A stretch of 64,000 bases of DNA from Chitinophagaceae bacterium. Its GTDB lineage: Bacteria; Bacteroidota; Bacteroidia; Chitinophagales; Chitinophagaceae. A program made the translations under genes and the position numbers. The stretch covers positions 62,001-126,000 of the forward strand of contig JADJTY010000001.1 of assembly GCA_016710935.1 (NCBI GenBank), given 5' to 3'. A model generated the notes under the pieces. That model saw nothing but the letters and a program-made list of their open reading frames with translations, ran no database searches and had not been told where the DNA came from. Of this stretch, positions 1 through 7,135 are shown piece by piece (the first letter of the stretch is position 1; each line of letters opens with the position of its first letter).

Positions 1-126
1 ATTTTACATTCTCCAATTCACCCAAAATGCCAATTATACTGCGAATGAAAAATGGGTTTTCCATTAGCTTGAAAGAAATTAAAACAAAATAAAGTTGGCC
101 CGCCCACAGGATCCTTCGGACAGATT

Positions 127-184
127 TCGCGGATGTCGCAGATATAATTTACTCATCTGCGTAATCTGTGTGCTCTGCGGGAAA
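127..184. repeat. imperfect palindromic short repeat
   Basis: The stretch contains GCAGAT (138-143) and its complement ATCTGC (155-160) around an 11-nt loop. It is flanked by further CAGATT/AATCTG and CGCGG/GCGGG words, so the whole block reads as a decayed palindrome. It lies just downstream of the pterin dehydratase gene. I see no ORF or other site in positions 1-187. Confidence 0.45.
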
Positions 185-187
185 TAT

Positions 188-421
188 TCAATTTGTAAGC
201 TTATCAATGATTGCCGCCAGCTTCCGGTCCTTTTCTGTTACAATATCTCCGGCATCATGCGTGCTTAACCAAATCTCTACTTTATTATACGTGTTTTTCC
301 AGGTAGGATGATGATCCATCTTTTCAGCAGCCAATGCCACCCTGGTCATAAAAGCAAATGCTTTTGAAAAATCAGGAAATATAAATTCCTGGTACAGTTT
401 GTTATCAATTTCAGGCCACAT
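188..421 (-). CDS. 4a-hydroxytetrahydrobiopterin dehydratase (PCD/DCoH)
   Basis: This 77-residue protein has the pterin-4a-carbinolamine dehydratase signature in its second half: A-E-K-M-D-H-H-P, then a W/Y-rich strand, then an STHD motif and a final D-R-K-L-A. The paired histidines and the later His-Asp are the known active-site residues of the family, which dehydrates 4a-hydroxytetrahydropterin and recycles the cofactor of aromatic amino acid hydroxylases. The protein is shorter than many members (about 95-110 residues) because the N-terminal extension is absent. It starts at an ATG and is cytosolic. No hydroxylase gene lies in the window, so the partner is unknown. The gene is transcribed in the same direction as the next two. 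Confidence 0.88.
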   Translation of the reverse strand: MWPEIDNKLYQEFIFPDFSKAFAFMTRVALAAEKMDHHPTWKNTYNKVEIWLSTHDAGDIVTEKDRKLAAIIDKLTN

Positions 422-502
422 GGTTGCTTAATTTAAAGAGGTTTAAAATTGAATACTCCAGGTTCCCGATCAGTGAAGTCAAAGGATACCCGGCGGAGGG
501 GG

Positions 503-937
503 TTAAATTATAAGATGTTGTTTATGCTTTATTTTCTCATTCGTCATTTCGTTAACCAGCTGCACACCGGGTAAAGTTCTGATCGACTGTATCAGTGCTT
601 TCAGATCTTCTGCCGGAACAGGATCACCTTTTATCAGCCACAAAAAATCAAGGTGTTTAAATTCGGGTAATAAATATTCGCCATCATTTTCGTTGTTGTA
701 TAAATAATGGGTTAAGCTGATGGCGGGTAAAGCATATTCATAAATACTGAAAAAATATTTGCGTTGCTTTTTGGTTAGCTGAATCTCTATATCGTTATTC
801 ACCCTGAAATCGAGTCCCAGCAACTGGTTTAGTTGCCAGCTGAACTGGTAATCTTTAATGGGTGCAACAATGCCAAGCAGTACGGAGTCTTCAAAAAACT
901 CTTCGGCCAAAGCTTCGTTGTCAATTTTTAATTTCAT
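503..937 (-). CDS. IPExxxVDY family protein
   Basis: This 144-residue soluble protein has no signal peptide. It matches the small Bacteroidota family named for an I-P-E-x-x-x-V-D-Y motif; here the motif appears as LPEFKHLDF around residues 91-99, followed by an LWLIKG strand. The family has no established biochemical function. The gene lies 19 bp downstream of the M28 peptidase gene on the same strand and may be cotranscribed with it. The motif is degenerate (L for I, L for V, F for Y), so the family assignment rests on overall pattern and length rather than a perfect signature. Confidence 0.7.
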   Translation of the reverse strand: MKLKIDNEALAEEFFEDSVLLGIVAPIKDYQFSWQLNQLLGLDFRVNNDIEIQLTKKQRKYFFSIYEYALPAISLTHYLYNNENDGEYLLPEFKHLDFLWLIKGDPVPAEDLKALIQSIRTLPGVQLVNEMTNEKIKHKQHLII

Positions 938-956
938 GATGCGGCATTACGCCAGG

Positions 957-2618
957 TTAAAAAACTATATCAAAAACAATTTCTTCAGTACCTCTCTTTA
1001 CAATAACTTTTGTTGCATCGCCTTTTTTAAATTTCCCCAGTGATTGCATATAAGCCTGTACATCGGGTATCTTATAATCTCCGATCTGTGTTATTACATC
1101 GCCTGTTTTTAATCCTGCTTTTTGCGCCGGCTTTCCTTCGCTAATACCATCGGCCCTAACACCCGTGCCGCTAAAAGTATAATCGGGCATAATACCCATA
1201 CTCACACTAAAACTACGCTTGCCCATTTGCTGTGCTTCACGTGTTTTGGTAAACGCCAGTTTACCTTTGTCATTTGTTTTTTCTATTACACCGTATATGT
1301 ATTTTAACAGCATCAACTGACCGGTGTAATTAATTTTATCAGCATCATCACTGGGTTTGTGGTAATCGCTGTGTGCGCCTGTAAAGAAAAACAACACCGG
1401 AATATCTTTTCTGTAAAAAGAGGTATGGTCGCTTGGTCCTGTACCGCTGCTGTCGAAGTTTATTTTAAAATAATTATCTGTTGCAGAAAGCTGTTGCCCC
1501 CAAACAGGCGAAGTTCCATAACCACCAATGGTAAATCCATGTGTGCTGTCGTTGAGGCGGCCGATCATATCCATGTTGATCATGTAATTGGTTTTGGTAA
1601 GATCAGCCGTAGGGTGCTCGGTATAATATTTACTGCCAAACAAACCCAGCTCTTCACCGGAAAAAGCGATGAAAAGATAATTGTTGTTTTTTAGTTTTGA
1701 TTGTTTAAGCTGCCTGCTCAATTCTATCAATGCTGCGGTGCCGCTGGCATTGTCATCGGCGCCATTATGGATCATCGGTACACTTCCTGCATATAATGAG
1801 TTGTGATCTTCACCATAACCCAAATGATCGTAATGGGCGCCCAGTATAATAGTGTTGGCAGCGCCGTTATCTATATAACCAATTACATTATGGCCCATTC
1901 TTTTTTTATTGCCGATTGAAACTTCCAGTTTATAATCAACAAAACCTATCTCGTCGTTTAAAAATTTTTTCTTCATGTCCCCGCTTATAAAAAGCACGGG
2001 TATTTTAGCCGCTGCTGTTTTTGATTTCGGATCAAATCTCAGGCTGTCTTTAATATCGGAACTGTTGTAAATAAGCAATGCGGCAGCTCCTTTACCAGCT
2101 ACTTTGTCTGTTTTTTTTACGATCGCATCTTCCAGGTCGAAATGCGGATTATTCTTATTTTGTTCAAGTATTTCTTTTAAATCCAGAAACCAAACCGATT
2201 CGCTTTGTGGCATTGCCATGGCAGCTGAGGAAGTTACTTTTCCGTTGCCACTAAAACTTAAAGGAAAATAATCAATGTTAAGCCTCAGGATAAAATCATT
2301 GATGCTGAGCGATGTTGCGGGTTTTATTTCCCTGCCTTCCTGAACTTCAAACTGCTGAATAAAAGTTCCCTGCTCCCCTTTTGGAACCAAACCGGCTTCT
2401 TCCATTTTTTTGCTGATGTATTCATAGGCTATTTTTTCACCTGCCGAGCCGGTTCTTCTTCCTTCCAGTTTATCATCAGCCAAAAAACCAATATGGCTTT
2501 GAAGAGCCGCCATAACCATTTTGTCTGCCTTTATTTGTGCTTTTATTTGCGACTTTTTACTTTTTTGTGCCGTACAAATAGTGGAAACAAGCAAGAGTAA
2601 CCAAAGAATCCGTTTCAT
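957..2618 (-). CDS. secreted M28 family zinc aminopeptidase with PDZ domain
   Basis: I place the start at the ATG at 2618 (553 residues), because the protein then begins MKRILWLLLL and runs into a signal peptide ending near C-T-A-Q. A PA-like insert lies in the first half. The M28 metal ligands are visible in order: H and D in GAHYDH, D in NGADDNASG, E-E in FSGEELGLFG, D in NMDMIGR, and H in the SDYHKPSDD segment. The C-terminal 90 residues form a PDZ domain (GVRADGISEGKPAQKAGLKTGD). This architecture is common in Bacteroidota and suggests a periplasmic or outer-surface peptidase that trims amino-terminal residues from peptides. Substrate is not predictable. It is the first gene of a possible two- or three-gene minus-strand unit. 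Confidence 0.92.
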   Translation of the reverse strand: MKRILWLLLLVSTICTAQKSKKSQIKAQIKADKMVMAALQSHIGFLADDKLEGRRTGSAGEKIAYEYISKKMEEAGLVPKGEQGTFIQQFEVQEGREIKPATSLSINDFILRLNIDYFPLSFSGNGKVTSSAAMAMPQSESVWFLDLKEILEQNKNNPHFDLEDAIVKKTDKVAGKGAAALLIYNSSDIKDSLRFDPKSKTAAAKIPVLFISGDMKKKFLNDEIGFVDYKLEVSIGNKKRMGHNVIGYIDNGAANTIILGAHYDHLGYGEDHNSLYAGSVPMIHNGADDNASGTAALIELSRQLKQSKLKNNNYLFIAFSGEELGLFGSKYYTEHPTADLTKTNYMINMDMIGRLNDSTHGFTIGGYGTSPVWGQQLSATDNYFKINFDSSGTGPSDHTSFYRKDIPVLFFFTGAHSDYHKPSDDADKINYTGQLMLLKYIYGVIEKTNDKGKLAFTKTREAQQMGKRSFSVSMGIMPDYTFSGTGVRADGISEGKPAQKAGLKTGDVITQIGDYKIPDVQAYMQSLGKFKKGDATKVIVKRGTEEIVFDIVF

Positions 2619-2773
2619 GTATATAAGTTTGTTGAAGAAAAGCAAAGGTAACTTAGTGATTTGCTAAATCTGTAAACAGCGTGTAAAAAAAATGGCAATA
2701 TTTAAAAAACAGGCAATTCCGCATAGCGCACTCCATCTTTCTTAATTCGTAACCCCGTAAAATGGTTTACCGT

Positions 2774-2781
2774 TATTTTTG
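2774..2781 (+). promoter_or_regulatory. -7 box (TATTTTTG) of feoB
   Basis: TATTTTTG fits the Bacteroidota primary sigma factor box TAnnTTTG. No TTG is found 19 nt upstream. The box ends only 7 nt before the TTG start codon of feoB, which implies a transcript with an extremely short leader. Confidence 0.5.
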
Positions 2782-2788
2782 CAGGTAG

Positions 2789-4909
2789 TTGACAAAAAAG
2801 ATAAACATAGCGTTAGTAGGCAACCCCAACAGTGGAAAAAGCTCCCTGTTCAATTATTTAACCGGGTTAAACCAGCAGGTGGGTAATTTTCCGGGTGTTA
2901 CCGTTGATAAAAAGATGGGGCAAAGCCGGATAGCTGAAAACCTGACCGCAACCATCATTGATCTGCCGGGTACTTACAGCTTATATCCCAAGCGGAGTGA
3001 TGAGTGGGTGGCGTACCGGGTTTTATTAAACCAGGATCAGGCTATTAAACCCGATATGGTGGTACTGGTTGCCGATGCCAGCAATTTAAAACGTAATCTT
3101 CTTTTCTGTTCTCAAATAATCGACCTCAATATTCCGGTGGTGGTAGCACTTACCATGATGGACCTTGCCAAGCGGAAAGGAACACAGATCGATATACCCG
3201 GACTGGAAAGAGAACTGGGTGTTCCCATTGTTCCCATCAACCCTAGAAAAAATAAAGGCCTGGAGCAACTGAAAAAAGTAATTGATCAATCCGCGGAAAA
3301 TTTATCCCAGCTATCTGCCAGGAACTTTATCGATAATCATGCATTGGCAACCAATGCCATTGAAGCTGTAAAAGTGCATTACCCCGAGGTGAGTAGTTAC
3401 ACGGCTATTCATTACCTCATTAATCACGAGCATTTTTTACTGCGGGATGGAATGCAGGAAACCATTGAGCAGATCGAGGTTGACAATAAATTTAATCCTA
3501 CCAAAACGCAGGCAGAGGAAATCATGCAGCGTTACGGGCGCATCAAGCATATCATGCAGCAAACGGTTGTAGACGCCGACCCGTTGCAGAAAGCGCTTTT
3601 TAACGAAAGGCTTGATGATGTACTGCTGCACCGCCGCTGGGGCTATATCATTTTACTGGCGGTTTTGTTCCTGCTGTTTCAAAGTGTTTTTTGGGTGGCC
3701 AAGTATCCTATGGACGGTATTGAATGGATATTTGGTGAGTTTGGTGGCATGCTCAGTAATAATTTACCGGTTACCTGGTGGAGCGATCTGCTCATCAACG
3801 GGGTTGTGGCGGGACTGAGTGGCATTGTGATTTTTATTCCACAGATCATGATATTGTTTGGCCTGATAACCATTCTGGAAGATACCGGTTATATGGCCCG
3901 TATCAGTTTTCTTACAGATAAATTAATGCGTAAAGTTGGATTGAATGGTAAAAGTGTAATGCCCATGATCAGTGGCTTTGCCTGTGCGGTACCGGCTATT
4001 ATGAGTGCAAGGAATATCGAGAATAAAAAAGAAAGATTACTTACCATCATGATAACACCGCTGATGAGCTGCAGTGCCAGGTTGCCGGTGTACACGATCT
4101 TGATTGCATTGGTCATTCCTTCAAAATTATATTTTGGATTTTTAAGCCTGCAGGGCCTGGTGATGATGGGTTTGTATTTACTGGGAACGGTAATGGCATT
4201 GCTAGTTGCCTGGGTAATGAAATGGTTCATTAAAAGTACCGAACGCAGTTTTTTTATTCTGGAATTACCAACCTACCGTGCACCCCGCTGGAAGAATGCG
4301 TTGACCACCATGATTGAAAAGGCAAAGATATTTGTGTTTGATGCCGGAAAGGTAATTATGATGATAAGCCTGCTGCTGTGGGCTTTAAGCACCTACGGGC
4401 CAAAAGAAAAAATGGCCGGTGTTACTGCAAAGTACGAGCAGTTGATAAAAAATGATCCGCAAAAAGCAGCTGAATTAAATAAACAACGCAAAACAGAATT
4501 ATTGGAAAGTTCTTTTGCCGGAACACTGGGCAAAGCTATTGAGCCTGCTATACGCCCGCTGGGGTACGACTGGAAGATCGGCATTGCATTGATCACCTCT
4601 TTTGCCGCCCGGGAAGTTTTTGTGGGTACTATGGCAACCTTATATAGTGTGGGAGAAGACGCAGAGAGCAACAACAGCACCCTCCGTGAAAAAATGGGTG
4701 CTGCGGTTAAGCCTGATGGCAGCAAAGTATATAACCTGGCAACCGGTTTATCCTTATTAATATTTTATGTACTGGCCATGCAATGTATGAGTACCCTGGT
4801 AATTGTAAAAAGAGAAACCCGTAGCTGGAAATGGCCTGCAATTCAATTGGTTTATATGACGGGTCTGGCGTATTTGATGAGCTGGGTTGTGTACAGGATT
4901 TTTATCTAA
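2789..4909 (+). CDS. feoB: ferrous iron transporter FeoB
   Basis: This 706-residue inner-membrane GTPase carries Fe(II) across the membrane. The start is a TTG directly preceded in frame by TAG, so no upstream start is possible, and the resulting N-terminus (MTKKINIALVGNPNSGKS) matches the family. The G1 motif is at residues 10-17 and G3 (DLPGTYSL) near 57-64. G4 is TMMD rather than the usual NxxD, an accepted N/T alternative. A FeoB-associated helical region follows, then two gate regions with the GFACAVPAIMSAR and CSARLPVY motifs within about eight membrane helices. There is no feoA next to it or fused to it. A weak hairpin follows the stop. Confidence 0.95.
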   Translation: MTKKINIALVGNPNSGKSSLFNYLTGLNQQVGNFPGVTVDKKMGQSRIAENLTATIIDLPGTYSLYPKRSDEWVAYRVLLNQDQAIKPDMVVLVADASNLKRNLLFCSQIIDLNIPVVVALTMMDLAKRKGTQIDIPGLERELGVPIVPINPRKNKGLEQLKKVIDQSAENLSQLSARNFIDNHALATNAIEAVKVHYPEVSSYTAIHYLINHEHFLLRDGMQETIEQIEVDNKFNPTKTQAEEIMQRYGRIKHIMQQTVVDADPLQKALFNERLDDVLLHRRWGYIILLAVLFLLFQSVFWVAKYPMDGIEWIFGEFGGMLSNNLPVTWWSDLLINGVVAGLSGIVIFIPQIMILFGLITILEDTGYMARISFLTDKLMRKVGLNGKSVMPMISGFACAVPAIMSARNIENKKERLLTIMITPLMSCSARLPVYTILIALVIPSKLYFGFLSLQGLVMMGLYLLGTVMALLVAWVMKWFIKSTERSFFILELPTYRAPRWKNALTTMIEKAKIFVFDAGKVIMMISLLLWALSTYGPKEKMAGVTAKYEQLIKNDPQKAAELNKQRKTELLESSFAGTLGKAIEPAIRPLGYDWKIGIALITSFAAREVFVGTMATLYSVGEDAESNNSTLREKMGAAVKPDGSKVYNLATGLSLLIFYVLAMQCMSTLVIVKRETRSWKWPAIQLVYMTGLAYLMSWVVYRIFI

Positions 4910-4930
4910 GAATTTTATCAAGAACATTAG

Positions 4931-4956
4931 ACAGCCCCCGCAAAACTGAGGGCTGT
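4931..4956 (+). terminator. possible terminator after feoB
   Basis: ACAGCCC (4931-4937) pairs perfectly with GGGCTGT (4950-4956) across a 12-nt loop, followed by TTTAAATTA. The stem is only 7 bp and the T-tract is interrupted, so efficiency is uncertain. Confidence 0.5.
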
Positions 4957-4979
4957 TTAAATTATCATACTCTTGCAAG

Positions 4980-5006
4980 CCCCTCTTTTGGAGGGGTTTG
5001 GGGAGG
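4980..5006. repeat. GC-rich hairpin repeat, copy 1
   Basis: CCCCTC (4980-4985) pairs with GAGGGG (4991-4996) around TTTTG, followed by TTTGGGGAGG. The same design (pyrimidine arm, TTT(T), purine arm, then a G-rich tail with GAGG) recurs at 6563-6593 and 61955-61988. This copy abuts the stop codon of the lipoprotein gene at 5007. Confidence 0.6.
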
Positions 5007-6152
5007 CTACCAATCAACCGCATACGTAATCTTATTTTTTACCTGCGGATATATTCTTCGGTACAACTCGTTCAATACATCTTCTTTACGGGGTTCATTA
5101 TAATAACTGTTATTGATTAATGCCCAATCGTTGGCACTCAATGCACGGCTATCACCATTATAAGTAGCATGTTCTTCCTGCCAGCTGTAATCTTCTCTAA
5201 CGCTGTTGTAAACAATATTTTTACGGGTTACAATGTCGGTAATATTGATCTCCATATCGGCGTTGGCAGTAAAAGATTGCCTGGCAATATGTACAGTTGC
5301 ATATACGGTTCTGTAAATAATCTTGCCACTGGTATCACGTCCAACTTCAACCCGCTGACTCGCATTGCGGCTGTAGGTATTCGTGTACGGCCTGGGTATA
5401 TTTATATTTCTAAGCGTAAGATTTACCTCCCAATCGGGTTGCACATGATCACGCCGGGCTTCCCAATCGGTATAAAAGCGTGCAGGGTAGCGACTGCTGT
5501 TTGTTCCTTTAAGTTCCCGTACCAGTGTTTGCTGAAAATATTCGTTACTGTAATTATAACCGTAATTGCCCCAGCCTGTATTAAAGAAGTAAGAATTATC
5601 CTGCACGGGATTAATAACCACGTTTACAATAGCATGCTCAAAGGCTTCCTCCATTTTCAGTTTGGCATCTTCATAGCCAGGCACGAGTTTATCGGCTTTT
5701 TTAAAATAATTGTAGGCTTGCTTAGCTTCTGCCCGGCCCGGCTTGTTTAAAAAGCTGGTTGCGGCTGCATAATAATCGGCTGCAGCCCCCTGTTTAAGAC
5801 CGGTAATCGTTTGCTGGTAATTGACAGGCGTTACCACCCGGCTGGCGGCATCATTTTCGATAATGGCATAGTACATTTCCTGTAAGGTGCTGTACGCATC
5901 AATCATTTTATCCCAGCGGCCAAGCTCCCTTGAACTGCTGTAGCTGTTTATTTTACGCAGGTTTCTTTGCTGTGCCAGGTTGTACAAAACCGGCAATGCA
6001 TTCAAAGCTGAAGTATCTCCATTGTTCTTTTTCAGTGTTTTAATGGCATCAAACAAGGTATTGTCATTATCACTGCGTGATAAATAATCCTTGCTGGTTT
6101 TACAACCTGCAAAAAGAACCAGGCTTATTAAAGTGTAAAAAATGTATTTCAT
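5007..6152 (-). CDS. lipoprotein of unknown function
   Basis: This 381-residue protein has a lipoprotein signal (MKYIFYTLISLVLFAGC), so it should be anchored by Cys17. Residues from about 30 to 180 are helical and TPR-like (alternating A/Y/L-rich helices such as YNYFKKADKLVPGYEDAKLKMEEAF). The rest is rich in aromatic residues and beta-strand patterns, ending NKITYAVDW. I do not recognise a named domain. A consensus Shine-Dalgarno sequence precedes it, unusual for this phylum. It is convergent with feoB and divergent from the padR operon. Role unknown; an envelope-associated function is inferred from the lipid anchor only. Confidence 0.85.
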   Translation of the reverse strand: MKYIFYTLISLVLFAGCKTSKDYLSRSDNDNTLFDAIKTLKKNNGDTSALNALPVLYNLAQQRNLRKINSYSSSRELGRWDKMIDAYSTLQEMYYAIIENDAASRVVTPVNYQQTITGLKQGAAADYYAAATSFLNKPGRAEAKQAYNYFKKADKLVPGYEDAKLKMEEAFEHAIVNVVINPVQDNSYFFNTGWGNYGYNYSNEYFQQTLVRELKGTNSSRYPARFYTDWEARRDHVQPDWEVNLTLRNINIPRPYTNTYSRNASQRVEVGRDTSGKIIYRTVYATVHIARQSFTANADMEINITDIVTRKNIVYNSVREDYSWQEEHATYNGDSRALSANDWALINNSYYNEPRKEDVLNELYRRIYPQVKNKITYAVDW

Positions 6153-6160
6153 ATTTATAT

Positions 6161-6167
6161 CCTCCTT
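6161..6167 (-). promoter_or_regulatory. strong Shine-Dalgarno (AAGGAGG)
   Basis: On the minus strand AAGGAGG lies 8 nt before the ATG at 6152. It fixes the start of the lipoprotein and stands out because most starts in this window have no purine-rich ribosome binding site. Confidence 0.7.
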
Positions 6168-6371
6168 AAGTAATATACGAACAATATAGGGGCCAATGTT
6201 ACGGGCAGTATATTTGTTATATAAAGATTAACATCAAACCTGATCTTTGTCCATTTTAGTCTAAATGAGTCTGGAAAAACTAAACTTTTTAATTCAATTT
6301 ACGCCATTTAACCTCAAAAATTTGCCGTTCATCAAAACCGATCAGTAATTTAAAAATAATTTAAAAATTCA

Positions 6372-6394
6372 AAACCCTTTACAGTAAAGGGTTT
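6372..6394. other. hairpin in divergent intergenic region
   Basis: AAACCCTTT (6372-6380) and AAAGGGTTT (6386-6394) form a perfect 9-bp stem around ACAGT. It has no T-tract and sits between the minus-strand lipoprotein gene and the padR promoter. It could be an operator or an RNA hairpin. The rest of the 548-nt gap (6153-6700) holds the padR promoter, two repeat-like hairpins and a 27-codon ORF, listed separately. Confidence 0.4.
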
Positions 6395-6451
6395 CGTGTA
6401 AAAACGGCTAATATTTACCACCCACTACTATAAAAAATATGGTATTATGTG

Positions 6452-6481
6452 TTGCATAGTACTAAAAAGATATTATCTTTG
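6452..6481 (+). promoter_or_regulatory. padR operon promoter, perfect Bacteroidota consensus
   Basis: TTG (6452-6454), exactly 19 nt, then TATCTTTG (6474-6481). This matches the TTG-N19-TAnnTTTG consensus of the Bacteroidota primary sigma factor. Transcription would begin near 6486, giving a leader of about 215 nt before padR. Confidence 0.75.
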
Positions 6482-6562
6482 TGATGTGATCGGGGATAAA
6501 CCGGTTATTTCAGGTCACAAAGTTCTTAAAGTATAGCAATTTAAAACGAGATCTTCATTTCA

Positions 6563-6593
6563 CCCTCTCCTTTTGGAGAGGGCCGGGGTGAGG
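6563..6593. repeat. GC-rich hairpin repeat, copy 2
   Basis: CCCTCTCC (6563-6570) and GGAGAGGG (6575-6582) form a perfect 8-bp stem around TTTT, followed by CCGGGGTGAGG. It lies within the transcribed leader of padR. A related but decayed partner with the same flank (AGATCTTC then TTCACCCT) begins at 6626; its arms CGCTTCA (6633-6639) and TGAAGCG (6676-6682) also pair. Confidence 0.6.
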
Positions 6594-6605
6594 TCAAGTA
6601 TAGCC

Positions 6606-6689
6606 ATGAAAAATTATTTTAGCAAAGATCTTCGCTTCACCCTTTCTCCTAAGCTTGCCGAAGGATGTAGAGGATTGAAGCGAGGTTAA
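6606..6689 (+). other. 27-codon upstream ORF in padR leader
   Basis: An ATG at 6606 opens a 27-codon frame (MKNYFSKDLRFTLSPKLAEG...) that stops 11 nt before the padR start. The context AGTATAGCCATG is repeated at the second small upstream ORF (7085). It overlaps the second hairpin of the leader, so the frame may be fortuitous. A leader-peptide role would be inference. Confidence 0.25.
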
Positions 6690-6700
6690 AAAATGAAGCC

Positions 6701-7069
6701 ATGAATATTGATAACACAGCCAGCCAGATGCGTAAGGGAGTTCTGGAGTTTTGCATCCTCTCGATCATTAAAGAGGGTGAAGCTTACCCTTCGGATATCA
6801 TTGAAAAAATGAAAGCGGCAAACCTGAACATACTGGAGGGTACTTTATACCCCCTGTTAACCAGGCTCAAAAACGCAGAACTATTATCTTATCGTTGGGA
6901 AGAAAGCACCAGCGGCCCGCCACGTAAATATTTTACCCTTACAGAGAAAGGGGCAGGATTTTACAAAGAACTGGAGGCAACCTGGTATGAGCTTTCCAAT
7001 GCAGTAAGAGCGCTTACCAATACCGAACAGGAACCAATTAATAACAACAACTTCAACAACCCGCAGTAA
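6701..7069 (+). CDS. PadR family transcriptional regulator
   Basis: This 122-residue protein carries the PadR winged-helix domain: MRKGVLEFCILSIIKEGEAYPSDIIEKM (first helices), LEGTLYPLLTRLKNAELLSYRW (recognition helix and wing), and GPPRKYFTLTEKG, the classic PadR wing motif. The C-terminal helix is short, so it belongs to the compact PadR-s2 type that dimerises through that helix. It begins with ATG at 6701. It is the first gene of an operon with the PspC-domain protein and a lipoprotein and probably regulates its own operon, as padR genes beside envelope-protein genes usually do. The effector is unknown. The C-terminus is asparagine-rich. Confidence 0.92.
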   Translation: MNIDNTASQMRKGVLEFCILSIIKEGEAYPSDIIEKMKAANLNILEGTLYPLLTRLKNAELLSYRWEESTSGPPRKYFTLTEKGAGFYKELEATWYELSNAVRALTNTEQEPINNNNFNNPQ

Positions 7070-7084
7070 CAAAAAAGTATAGCC

Positions 7085-7132
7085 ATGTTTTTTTGTAATA
7101 CCAAAGCAACTAACGAAACGAAAAAAATTTAA
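7085..7132 (+). other. 15-codon upstream ORF before PspC gene
   Basis: An ATG at 7085, in the context AGTATAGCCATG, opens a 15-codon frame. It ends in TAA 3 nt before the ATG of the PspC gene. The arrangement mirrors the ORF before padR and could couple translation, but length alone gives no statistical support. Confidence 0.25.
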
Positions 7133-7135
7133 GCC

